Part shown: positions 29,753-56,238 of the stretch, one piece after another
Layout: each line of letters begins with the position of its first letter
Numbering within the stretch: the first letter of the stretch is position 1
Source of the DNA: Litomosoides sigmodontis
Lineage: Eukaryota > Nematoda > Chromadorea > Rhabditida > Onchocercidae
Length of the DNA stretch: 64,000 nt
Direction of reading: 5' to 3'
Assembly (NCBI GenBank): GCA_963070105.1
Contig: OY718806.1
Location: 8,591,365 to 8,655,364 of the forward strand
Notes under the pieces: model-generated
The model's database searches: none
What the model saw: only the letters and a program-made list of their open reading frames with translations
What the model was told of the DNA's origin: nothing
Translations under genes and position numbers: made by a program

Positions 29753-32700
29753 ACAGTGATGCAAAAATTGAACAGCAAACATTTCAATTATCGCAAATAA
29801 AAAAAAAAAAAAACGATCGTTGTCTAGTAACAATATCTGCTTTAGAATTACTTCACTGAAACTTTTTTATTTCGAAATCGTTTAATGAATTAATGAATTA
29901 GTCATTTGGAACTATTGCGTATGTCAGTGGAAATGTTTGTAAATTTAATAATTAAATTGCTAAAAGCATGAAAGCATGGAGGCGAGAGATTGATTGTTTT
30001 AGACGGACGACGCATTTACCATTTACAGCTCAAATCATTATTGTGCCAATTTTTTTCTCTTTTTTTTTATGTATTTTATTTTTCCGCTCACTTTCACATT
30101 TCAGTGAGATCGCGAAAACACCTCCGCTTTTATCATCAGTTGGAGGAAAATTCGAAGGTTGCAACTGACGTGTCACATAGATGAAAGAGATTGGTACCAT
30201 AGCCGAACACGTGACAGGTGCGTGAAAAGGATAACAGAATGATGGATGCGCTCGCTGGGACGAGCGTTAAGTGGGAAATTTTCCATTAGCGCAAACAGTC
30301 GAATGATAGTGTCAAGTTCGATAGGAGAAGGTGTGAGGCGCTTTTCCGCTCCTCCTGCCGCTTCACTTCCTCCCCCCTCCTGCGCGATTTGCCATCACCA
30401 ACTTCATCTGCATTTCGATAATGACAACCTGAGATGAAGCATGCTGAATTAATGCTATCTTAATCCGCTCATATCACGTATCACGTTCACCGTATACTAT
30501 CATGTTTAACCTCAGGTAACTTCTTACTTCGTCATTTTCAGGAAGCAAACAAACAGTGCTAACACAGCTTACCTACTACGCCGATCGCCTACGTTAAAAT
30601 GTTTAATTATTTCTTTTTTACTTTTTATTTTTTCATTTTACTTTTTGAAAGAATTTTTTTTTTTTTAAATGTAAAAAGCAATAGGGAATAATGTAATTGT
30701 GCGGAGCGAATTACAGCCAATTTTACAATGACAGTTTGTGATTTGTTTGGAAGGTAGTCTTTAAGGCGAAGAATAATATCGTAATTGATTCGAAATAATT
30801 TCAAATTCCTTCGCTTAGTTCTTAGGCATATATATTGGCTGAATTGATTTTCCATCAAAACAGATCTAACAATTCATTCATTTGACATATCAATCGATCG
30901 TTCCTATTTCAAGAGAATTGTAGGAGTTAATTGTAATTTTGAATATGCAAGAAGTCCGATCAATGAGCGATACACAAGATTTCTTTTGATCAATGTATTT
31001 GATGAATTATTTGCAAATGAATCTATGGAATTCTTGAATTATTTTTAATCATGCGCATTTTGCAAAACTATTTGCTCTTTGGTCCATGGGAAGAGAAAGA
31101 AAGAGAGAGGTGGAGAGAAATTGCAAATTTGTTTTATCAAGTATTATATTTTTCTAAACAAGTAAACCTTTATCCGTAATAATTTCTTGATCCGATTAAC
31201 TTGCCAACAGTATACCATCAAGTTGATATTTCCTGCAGTATTTGAATGCTCTAATAGTACAGGAAAACATTGCAAACATTATGAGCTCATAGAGCGATGA
31301 ATTTCAATAGCAGTAATTTTTAAATTTCAAATGATAATTTTGATGACGTATTCAGTCTGCAAAGTCACTTTATTTCTGTTCGGATCTATTTCTGAAGTAA
31401 TGTAAAATGGGTTAATTCTTTTCATACCTCGCAGAGGAGAATAATAAAATTAAATTGAATAGGAAAATCGGAGAGATAACGGCTTCCTTATTTTGGAAAA
31501 AAAAAATCCAAAACGTTTGAATTACTCATTGCTCTACAAATGGATAGGACCAACAAACTGGTATAACTCAAATTTACAGTGTTAAAAAGCCATTCAAGAA
31601 TGGGGATAGTGAGTGCCTGCGGTACAATAGGCTTACCTGAATGAAAACCTGATTGAATGACTTGGACGAAGGTAGTAACATCGTGGACAGAGTTTGGTCA
31701 GTTATATCACATTTATGGATGGAAAGTGTTTGAGAACTGTTAATATTTCAAGTTTAATGTCAATATAAAACCTATTCTGTCTGACTATCCCTCTCTCTCT
31801 CTCTCTCATCTTGAAAACAAACGTAACGGAGAGAAGGAGAGAGAGGCAAGGATAGTTGGATACATCAAATATCATTTGCCTATTAATATTTCCACTGTTT
31901 TTCTTTTTTCTCCTCCCTCCCTCCCCCTCCCTATCGCTCTTTCTCTTTTTGTCCCAATTTTCTGATTTAATATAGGAAAGAAAAAAGTTGCAAAAAAAAG
32001 CAATTTACAATTCAGTTCGATCAAGTTTTATGGATGGTAATGTTAAATGGACTGATAAACGATCACTCTGGAAATGTGGAATTGTTGGAATAGTTTCGTT
32101 GCTGTGCGCAATATGTAAATTAATATGAAAATGGACTGGACAGTGGGATGAATGATCGGCGCCAATGGTTTTACATATGTTATGGTGTATTCGATGGGTA
32201 TCAGCATTCGTTTGGCGATTAACTGAAATGATTCAAACAGGATTCTAACCTCATGAAGTATGGGAGAAGTAGGAAACGAAGGATGAGGAGGAGGGAGGAG
32301 GGGGTGAGGAGGACGAAGGAGGTGAGAAAAAAAATGACTAGAAGAGATTTCTTTCACATTATCTTTTCACATTCCCAAGGTCTTCAACTATTCCATCTTC
32401 TGTCGTTCCATCTCTTCCTCCCTCTCCCTCTCCCCTTACTCCCTCGAATTCAAATGTCGCAATTTTCCTTCAATGATAATTTCGATCCTTTTCCACTTTT
32501 TCCTTCATCCTGTCTTCCGCCAGACGAACGAATGTATCAATCTACAACACTCATCTGTCACAACATTATCTTCTTCCATGTTCAAACACAGTAATTAAAA
32601 CTTCTTCCTTCTAATAGTGTCACTTCCTTTTTTGGCTATTTTTTTTATCCAAATTTTCAACACCTATTTCATACCACATATTCCATTATTTTATTATTTC

Positions 32701-33203
32701 AATTCAAAGCACTCATTGTTTTGAAATTTTCAACTTTCATTCCTTTAATTTCATCACTCTTCTCCATTTCAAAAAGGTTCAAATAATTAATTAACCAATT
32801 AACACTTTTATTCACCATAGCTATTTGTAATCGGTAAAATTACAGCCAGTGAATATCAACCCTCAGATAATGATCACTTCAAAATATTTCGCAGGAAAAC
32901 GATTGAACATTCGTAAAATTAGAGGATCAATTAAAAGCGGTTGTCCATAATTCTTCCTGAAATATGTTGCTTTCCGATCCTCTCCTGTTTTTTCTTCTTT
33001 CGAGGATTCGCACTTGTATTTTCTTTCGAGCACTTTAATTTGGTTAATGTTTCATCACAGTAACAGTAATGCATGATGTCACCAGTTGTTCCACTTCTGC
33101 ACACTGCTGACAACCGTCTAAAATTTAACCTGAAATTATCAACATTACCAAGAATACACATTTGGTTGCTGGAAAATACCCATTTTACATTTCTATTATT
33201 CGG

Positions 33204-33768
<565 letters not shown>

Positions 33769-34650
33769 AATTGTGATTATATTATTATTGCTATTATTAA
33801 GTTATTAATTATTAATTAGTTGAAAAGTGTTCAAAAATACTGAAATTTTTGCTGTTAAGGGAATGCGACCACTTAAATTTCATTTGCATTAGTTTTTTTT
33901 TTTTTTTAAATTTCCTCGTGGCAACTACTCTTATTATACAAATGAAAGGTGTTGAATGAACAAATCGATTTTAATAAATTATAAATAAACTTTTTCATGC
34001 ATAATTTTTTACGCAGTTCTTTTGAAGAGTTAGGGTGCGAGTGGTATGTCGGTTAGTTAGTGGTAAATTAAAAGTGTCATCCAATTGAAGCTAACGAATA
34101 CTACTGAACTATTGAGGTTGTGAAATTTTTAGAATTTCCTTCTTCCGCTCTACTAGGTTGTCTCTGTATGTAAGATGTGTTAGAGTTAGAAGAAGCGAGA
34201 GGACTTTGTAAGTCACTCTTAATTAATAGTGTTGCTTGTGTCTCATTAATTAAGGATTCGTTTTAAATTATAACATTCATGTTTTTTTTCCCTCTTTCTC
34301 CCTCTTAGCACTGTGGAAGTTCTTTTTTTTTTTACTTTTTTTTTTTCTATTTTGTGGAAAATTGAACATATGATTTGTTATTAGTATTTATAGTAGTAAT
34401 AGTAGGGCGATTTTCTCAAAACTACTTAATACGATAAGCAGTTCAAAGGTCATCCATTGTACATTTCCTTTCGTTATCGGTGTCCACATCTGAGTACCGT
34501 GAATGATATTATTTGATATGCATAATGACTGTACAGGTACACTCATCAGCGATACGATCAAGTTAAATGTTTGTTCATCGGATATGAAGTGAAAGACGTG
34601 AGGGGACATGAGCGGAGGGAGATGCGACATCTGCGAACAGCTGGTGCTGG

Positions 34651-34714
34651 TAGTAGTAGTAGTAGTAGTAGTAGTAATAGTACTACAGCTACTACTACTA
34701 CTAGTAGTAGTAGT
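34651..34714. repeat. AGT/ACT triplet inverted repeat
   Basis: About ten TAG/AGT units are followed by about six ACT units and then four AGT units. AGT and ACT are reverse complements, so the segment can fold into a triplet-repeat hairpin on either strand. Confidence 0.85.
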
Positions 34715-37700
34715 GAAAGGAGGACGAGGGAGGATATAAGCAGGAGGAGGAAATACAAAGATATTTTGATGGTCATCTCTACCCGTGTCCACCCTCGTGG
34801 GTGGGTTGGTTGGTTTATTTGAGATTGCTGACCGAGATATTTTCTGATCTTCATCTTTTCCCACTTTTGGTACTTTCATTCCATCATCTATTCCTCTCCC
34901 ATCCCTCCCCCCTCTCCTCCTCTTCACTTCATTCGTCCCGCTCATCCCCTCTCCCCTCTCCCCTCCTTCACCTCATCCTGGCGCAGTTATCCTCCGTTGA
35001 CCAGTAATATATTGCTCATTTCAAACCACTATTTCAAATCCAATAACTACCGAACAATATAAGCTCACACTAAACACACACACACACACACCCACACACA
35101 CCTCCATACATCATTCTTATCAGTAGCATCATTTGTAATCATCGAGACTGTCTGGGTTGCACCACGCGCACACGCACACACGCACCACGCACGCACACAT
35201 GTTCAGTTTACTGATTGCACGCTGCATGATACTGCAGTCGCATACCGTTTCATCGAAAGCATTCCTACATCTATTTTATGAGCCAAATAATCCGATACTT
35301 CGCATCGATGTTCTGCGATTGCTGCATGGACGATCGATTGTCCATCACAGCGTCTCTTCATCTGTCCTCGGCAGCATTTATTACTTGATTATTTTAACCT
35401 ATTTAAATTAGCATAACCTGAAATTCTATAATTAGCTGGTCATAAAAGTGTCACTGCAAAATGACGCATTTTTGGCCCCACTTTTGTCCTCTTTTTCTTT
35501 TTTTTTTGAAAAAGTAAATTATCCGTTTGTCTTAGTTGCTAATGTATCGAGTTCTTACTGACTTTGCTAGTCTGCATTTCATTACCACTCTCACCTTTTG
35601 TATTTTAAATTTGTGAACATGCAATTTTATTAGGACGTTTTAAAGTGTTGCGTTGTTATGATTCGTAATATCATATTACTCCTATTATACTTTAAAAAAA
35701 GAAAAATGACTTGACCCATTTGCAAGGTGAAATTTGACCTTATACTACTGAGCGGTAAAGCTAACAGATAGTGAAAAATTGTAACTAACATTTAGACAAA
35801 TAAAATTGAAGTTTGCGAAATGTTGATTTATTGCTTCATTCTTTGTAGTATTATGTTAATTTAAATTGATTGAAACCGCTAATCAGTTCACACTTCCATC
35901 TAGCCTTATGCTAGTAATTATTTGAATGAGGAAGACATTATTCTCTATTCGCAAATGGTAAATGATTCAATCATTTAGATTCAAAATCATTCATTACCAA
36001 TTCCCACATGCATATGCTAATTTATCTTATAATTAATTATCAATGAATCGATAATTCATCTTTTCATTTTCAAAATTATTAAATTCGTCGTTCAAATCTA
36101 TCAATCAAAATAGCTTACTCATCTAAATGTTATTTTCAAATTTTACTGCATAAATGAAAAATTTTGCACCGAACGTTTAGTTCGCTTGCTTAATTTTTCC
36201 ACTCTTCCTTCCTCATTTAGAATTTTGATAATTTTATGAAAAACGAGGAAATGAGGAAGCGTTTCGTTTATAGATTACTTCTACTTTTCAAAGTGCTATG
36301 ATAGGAGAGAGACCACTGATAGATGGACGGATAAGTGGAAATGAATGTTAGTGTTGAGGAGGATGAGTCACGGAGCTGTGATTGGATTGTTTAAGACAAT
36401 TTATAAAAATACAGCAAAGCACGAGTGACATGGTTAGGGATTACGCAACGACCACTACGCATTCCCATCGTTCATTTTATGTTGTCCATAAGCGGTCAGT
36501 CCTATTTGACTTCTTCCTGTGTTAGCTTTCCGACACAACACATTTTTAGCTTTGTCAACTTACGCAATTACCATACCTCCTCTGTTCAGTGAATGGCTTA
36601 CTGCTTTAATCCATCAAAACATGAATATCAATGATGTGGAATCACATAAAAAATTCCATTCTAAATTTTTATTGAGAAATAAAATTTAAATATCTATTTC
36701 AAGTAATTTTAATTGGTAAAATTTTTTAGGCAAAAACTCTAACTTAATCAATGACGAGATTACTGTGGTTCTTGTTGCAGTAAGTTGTTTACGAAAGTAG
36801 ATATTTGGAATATATCAAGTGCTTATTAAACATCATTTTGTTGATTTCGATCATCATTATCAAACATAATTGTAATTTTAATTATCACTATTACTATGAT
36901 ACGTAGTGAGATCAAGCATTTTAATACTTGTAAAACTAGAACTACAAGATGGAGTTATATTGTTATCTGTTAATAGTGAATTTTTTGCAAAGAAATGAAA
37001 AATTAATTTTGAATTTCACTATTTTAATTTTATTATCATAACGAATTCTTCTTCCTTCTGCAAGGCAAAAATGATAAATGCCAATGATAGGTTTCTTTTT
37101 TCAATTTCCATTTCCATTTCCTTTCCCGTTCTTTTTTTTTGTTCTGCAAAAGTAGTATTGCAAAAAAATGGATGAAAACAGTGAGGTGATTGTTGTAGAT
37201 CTTTCATTTAATGAACAATGATAATATGAAATTGAAATGGAATACGAGAAGATATAGACACATATGTATGTGACTTGTTCACTTCATAACTTTTCATTCA
37301 TCCATTTCACGGATGAATTTTTTTTTTTTGAAATAAATGATGGAACAATCGTTGAAGCGTAATATCACAGTTAAAAATCTTAATTTTTTTTTGTTAGTTA
37401 TTTTAATTGCCAAAATTACATATACGTCCTATTGTCTCATAATTTTCATTCTTTTCCCTCTCCTCTCTAAGCATTATCAATGTTTGAATAGGAGTATATA
37501 TATATATATATATGCATATTAGTACATGACTTGTCCACTTCCTCTTCACTTCTTTGACTTGTCCTCTTTTCCTCTTTCTTTTCCGTTGATGAAAAAAATT
37601 TTTGTAAATTAAAATTTTTGCTGAAATATTTGTATAAAATTAAAGATTTCTTTTGCTCATTGTATAATAAACTGTATAAATGGGAACAAAATTTGGCTTA

Positions 37701-39882
37701 AATTTTTAATTAGTATTTTTAGATTTGCAACGTTTAATTGGCATTAGTTCTTAAGATATTATTATGAGATACGGAATAAATTTAACAATTTATTTGCATA
37801 TACAGAACTAAAAATTAGGAAGCATAAATGCGAAATCGAATTAATTATTAGAGGAAAAGCTTTTGATAATGAAGCAATAAAAAGTTGAAAACTAATATGA
37901 TCTATGCTAGTCTTATTTTTTTCTTACCATTTCCGACCATTTCCGATTCTCAGCTTTTTTTTTCGTTAAAAATTTTTTTTCACAGCAATTTTCGTGTGCG
38001 AATTACTTCGTTGTACGATAAGTCATTAGAATTGGATGGACGCAATGGAATAATTATAATAGCAAAGGTGTATTATTTTTCATCTACTTCCTGTTGTAAT
38101 AATATCATTTTTGAAAATATCGTATTTGTTGGTTTGCAATGGATTTGTAATTCAAATTTAAAAATTGAATTATTTAGAAAAAATTTAACTTACGACGTCA
38201 TATCCCTGACATTTCATAGACATAGGATCTATTTTCTTTCATAGACGCTAGAATCTATTTTCATTTTCTATTTTCTTTTAAAATAGAAATCTATTTTCAT
38301 GAACATTTCATAGGAATGAGCAAGTGCTGAATATCATTATGACTGAGTCTCTCCATGAGAAATTTCATGCTATCCATAATGAGTTCCAGGACCAGTTCAT
38401 CCTAATTAGCAACTGCTTAATTAAGTTTACAGAGTGCAGCTTAGGATCATAAGCATTGTTGATTCATGACATGTATGATTGATTGATCAGATCAGATAAC
38501 AATGTGCATATTACGATATCTGATCATTTCTGGTTTATCTCTGTTCATCCATTAAGATGTTACCATATTTTCATCAATATTTTTGCTTATTTAAAAATTG
38601 TTTATAAATTATTTTTAAATTTCAACTTGTATTTAAAGTTTTAAAAATTCACATTCACATTTGCAACTTAGCATTAACACATTCTATTTTGCTTTCCCAT
38701 TATTTATCGTTTGTTTGCGTTGGCTAAGAAATCAACCGATGTTGCCACTTAATGAAACCAATTCCGTAATTCGGCAATTCGTCAAAAGCATTAAGAAATG
38801 ATAAATGAAATTTTCAAATAAAGGAAATTTGAAACTTGTTAAATTTCCCACGGCTAAAATTGCCATTGGATACGGTAGGAGCGCAGTTCTTGTCATAAAT
38901 ATGTAAATATTGGGCGGAAATAATATTGATGATATATACGCCGGATTATCTGTAAATTTCATTTATTTATCCGAAAAAGGAAGAATTGTTTCCTTCAATG
39001 GCTCACCCACTTGAATCGTTTCTTCCGCGCTCCGTTATTTCCACATCCAAATTGACATTTACGTGAATGTAACGTTATGCTACTGCGCTAGAAATTGTTT
39101 TAGCAAAATGAATTTAATAGCACACTAAATGATATCATAAAACATTTGATAAAATTAATTAATTTCAATTCTTAAATAAATTATCAATCGTGTTTCACAA
39201 CATCTATCCTAATTTGATTGTTCAAAAAATGTTTTTCCATTTCTCTTCCTTCCTCCTCTGTTCCATTCGTTTTGCGGCAAATTTAGTTTTCACTCAACTC
39301 AAAAAGACACCGATTTTTTTTTTTTTTGTTTTGGGTTTGATATTGAAACGAAAAGCAAAAAACCAAAAAAAAAATAAGAAAAAAAATTGATAGAAAGCAA
39401 AGATATCATCAATGGTAAAAGCGGTACTATTAAAAGATTGAAAGCAAATTGCCCGTTGCAACAATCCCTCACACGTTCCACCAGAAGATGTAACTGTTCC
39501 TCTTTCGATTCACCTCCTCGCCCACGCTAAAGTGCCATTTGCTTTTACTTCGATCAACCCATTTCTCTTTTTTGTTTCCTCTTTCTTTCTCTCTCTCTTT
39601 TTTTTTGTTTACTTTTATGACGCATTCAATAGGTTTTTTTTTCTTTTTATTTTCATTGTTTTACTTTTTAATTGTTGCGATAATATCAAATTATAGTTCT
39701 TTTCGCTCTTCTTATTTGTTTAGCATTCGTAAAATTTTGCTAGACAAATAAGATATTTGATGGTTTTTTTTTGAGAAAAAAAAAGTGAAAATTCGTCAAA
39801 TTGATGTGTGAAATATTTATGCGAAAATAAACTATCAATGATAAAAATTAAATGGAAATTTTTTTTTTTTGAAATTTTTTAG

Positions 39883-53079
<13,197 letters not shown>

Positions 53080-53260
53080 AAAAGAGGGAATGAAATTTGT
53101 TTTCAAAAATGCAGTTCATGTAAAATACAATCTCACTGGGAGGTCTCAATTAGATGATGTATAATTCTGTGCACTAAAGCAGTAAATGTTTTTTCTTGAC
53201 GAATTATAGCAAAAAGAATTCCAGAACATTCACTGCAGTTTTGCACATAGATTCTGACAT

Positions 53261-53266
53261 AATAAA
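53261..53266 (+). terminator. Poly(A) signal of unc-5
   Basis: AATAAA 182 bp after the unc-5 stop codon, within the 558-bp gap to the convergent thioredoxin-like gene. Confidence 0.5.
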
Positions 53267-53636
53267 CTGTTAGAAGTATCAGCGAAAATATTGATTCACT
53301 ACATTATATTGCTATGAACCAGCGACCAAACATGAACTCTTAATCCTTTGAACATCTTTACCAAGGAAATCAACGGAATTCATTATTGAGGTCATATAAA
53401 CGTTCTGTACATAATGAGTTGCAAACCAGGAAGGCATATCAATAAAGGTAACAGTGGTAGTATCACCAACCGAATTTATCAAATATGTGCGTATATTTTT
53501 CACGAATGTACCACCGTACACCATTAAAGAACAATATGAATACATAATCAAAACCAAAGTCATATAGTGCGCTAAAATATGCCTAATGTAAACTAAGGAA
53601 ACTTTCAACAATGAAGCACATGAATCGATGCGGTGG

Positions 53637-54822
53637 TTACACACGGTTCCGGAATTCCCTCGCTAGCTTTCTGGCGTCGACTTGACCTTCATCCTAATAT
53701 AAAACACGTATGATATTTTATCCTCTAATCAGAAAAAAAAGCATGTATTTTAACTCAGGTTTATCTGACAGATATTAAAAACAGTAATGTACTAACGCAC
53801 TTGAACTTTATTTCTCACTTCTTGGTCGACTACTTCGCCATTGTTGTCAACTAGCTTAGCAGCAGGTATCGTTTTCACATCATACTTCTTCAGGAATTCT
53901 CTGCAGTAAAGAAAAAGCTTGAGAACAATTTACTCCCTTCATGTGTAGTTTCTCCACATACAAATCACCACAGTTACGACATAAGTCCCATTGGCTTGCG
54001 CAAGCACGTGCACAAAGCAAATGTTTCATAACACGTATTAACTGAGGGGTATGGTCCAGTAGGCATTAATGAAAACAAGAAATTCTAAAAATATTGTTAA
54101 CGTGTTATCTGTCACAGCTTTCAAGTTAAGTACTAAAGAAATAAGTAGGAAGAAGTAAGCAAGACTTACGGAATATGTTTGTCACCAAACGGGATATATG
54201 GTACATTGGGGAGTGCTTTGTTATAATAATCTAACTGGTGTTTCGCCTCACGATCACGGGAAATCCAAACTATTTCAATATTCTCGTCTTTTGCCGCCTC
54301 CTCGTACCATTTCTGAAAAGCCACAGTTATTGTCGGAAATCAGAGAAAAAAAACTCTAAAATATCCAAAACACCTGCACAGTGATAAACAACAAAAAATG
54401 GCCGAAGGAGGTGGAACAGTCAAGAAATGGGAGAAAGACTTACTTTCAACTTGGGAGTGAATAGGCGGCAGTGACCACACCATCCTGATGAGAAATACAG
54501 TATAATCGCCTAAAATTTAATTATAGTTTCAAAGTAAGCAAAATGTATAAAGCATAACAGATCGTGATTACCATGTTAATTCAAGGTACTCAATTTCTTT
54601 AATGCCTCCTAGAATTATCTCACAGTTTACACACAAAATCCAACTGCTTTCGTAACTGATAATTAGGCAACGTTTTGTCAAACGATGACAAACTTTATTT
54701 TTTAGATCATCCACTTTGACTGTTTCGCCATTTCGTCTCGTCAACGGAACATCTTTGAGAAATTGTGCACCTGCTGCATAGCAACGGCTAAAGTTAAGCC
54801 TTCGTGCTTGAGCTAATAGCAT
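53637..54822 (-). CDS. Nucleoredoxin/tryparedoxin-like thioredoxin-fold protein
   Basis: Minus-strand exons 54694-54822, 54444-54509, 54170-54312, 53801-53900 and 53637-53693 join in phase to 164 residues. After a 20-residue basic, Ser/Arg/Ala-rich N-terminus (MLLAQARRLNFSRCYAAGAQ), which could be a mitochondrial presequence, comes a thioredoxin fold of the nucleoredoxin/tryparedoxin type: ILYFSSGWCGHCRLFTPKLK with active site Cys-Gly-His-Cys, then the family's WISRDREAKHQLDYY and ALPNVPYIPFGD, cis-proline motif KTIPAAKLVDNNGE, and a C-terminal helix. Nucleoredoxins usually have CPPC; CGHC is the protein-disulphide-isomerase motif, so the redox potential may differ. It probably reduces or rearranges disulphides; the substrate is unknown. 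It is convergent with unc-5 and divergent from PARG. Confidence 0.88.
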
Positions 54823-56237
54823 GTTTGGTAAACGAATATCAATTCACTCTAAAATTGAATAACGAACAGCACAGCAATTATTAGCCCAACATTTATTTAT
54901 TTACTTATCAAATAAGGATCATCTTAGAAATCTGCCGATCAGTAAATGTAATAAATAGAAAGTGATAAACTCCTCCTCAACTTTCTTCCACGGGCGCTGC
55001 CACTCACAACTACTCGTTCTCATTCATACTCACAACGAAAATCAAATCCCAGCAGAAACTTTTACTCAAGCCTAGACTCTTTTCTTTAGACTGTAGTCAT
55101 TTTAACGTGCTCCTTGTCTGAGTGGTCTCCATTTTATTCGACGCTACAAATGGCTGAATGTGAATTCTTCACTTCTCAAAGTCTTGAGAGATTATTAAGC
55201 TGAAATTTTTACTTCTACCTCGTTACACTGTCCATTATCCAATTTTTTCAAAAAATTTTTCGACCTGCGCCAACAAACAGAATTATAAGTCAAATCACAA
55301 TTGCTTTAATTCGTTATATCTGAAGATTAAAGTTTAAATGATCGGGTTTCGTTGACCAGTGGCCGATTATCTGGACCCGACTCGGACATTTCTTATAGTA
55401 TGTATGACATTATACCGAAAAACCGTCATGACAATGTGTAATTTAGATCACGCATCAATTCAAGACCCAACCACTTTACCATCCCGTCGAAAGCGCATAT
55501 TTGCAGCCACGTTAGTATAGTTTGGGTCTATAAAAAAATTTGTCTTGAAAAATATATTGTTCTGTACCAAACAGTAATTTGCATATATTATTCTGTACCA
55601 AGTAACAATTTGCTTCAGCTAGTAACTGATGAATACATTCATAAAATCTGATCTATTCTGAAATTACGGATATTCCGTACTTCGCCTACTCATCCCAGAT
55701 AACCGGAAACGATTTGCTTGATTTCTCTTTATTGCTGCGAAAGCAAAAAAAAAAGAAGGCAGATAAAGTATGGAATATTGGTAGAGTTAGGAAGATGGTG
55801 AAAAAAATCATAAACAACAATAAATTATCTCACGCATTCAGCGTTGATTTAATTTAATTTAACTTAAATTTGAATAAAAAATCAAATGACAGAATGTGCT
55901 CAATCCGCAAATCAAATTAATTAAATTAACTCAATTCATATGTCATGGCGATATCATCCAATACAAAATCATACCCATCATGAGCATGAGGAATTTCAAA
56001 ATCCTTTTAAAGCTTTCATTTGATGGCAATGTGATGGCGATGGTTTATCAAATGTAGTTTACGCCACAAGTTTCCATGAGCGCCAGACTGGTAGGATTCA
56101 CGTGGAGACCAGAATTTTCATACACCACTGTCAAAGTTATGAGAGAACAAGGACATCGACGGAGCTCTCACGTGTGATGGATTAAGCGTATTGTTGAGTG
56201 CTATGGAGGGACTAGTTGTGTCCAACGGGCCTGTGTG
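54823..56237. other. Divergent intergenic region between thioredoxin-like gene and PARG
   Basis: No coding exon is visible. It contains an imperfect local repeat at 55559-55614 (TCTGTACCAA...AATTTGC twice). It should carry the promoters of both flanking genes. A short upstream ORF precedes the PARG start. Confidence 0.5.
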
Positions 56238-56238
56238 A
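56203..56238 (+). promoter_or_regulatory. Upstream ORF overlapping the PARG start (TGATG)
   Basis: An 11-codon ORF starts with ATG at 56203 and ends with TGA at 56236-56238. Its last base is the first base of the PARG ATG at 56238, giving the arrangement TGATG. It would affect PARG translation only if the mature leader includes it; trans-splicing downstream of 56203 would remove it. Confidence 0.45.

Noticed and set aside
37885..38244. 119-codon open frame as a single-exon gene
   Set aside because: It opens with TTG, and the only plausible coding part is the segment 37986-38067 bounded by splice-like sites.
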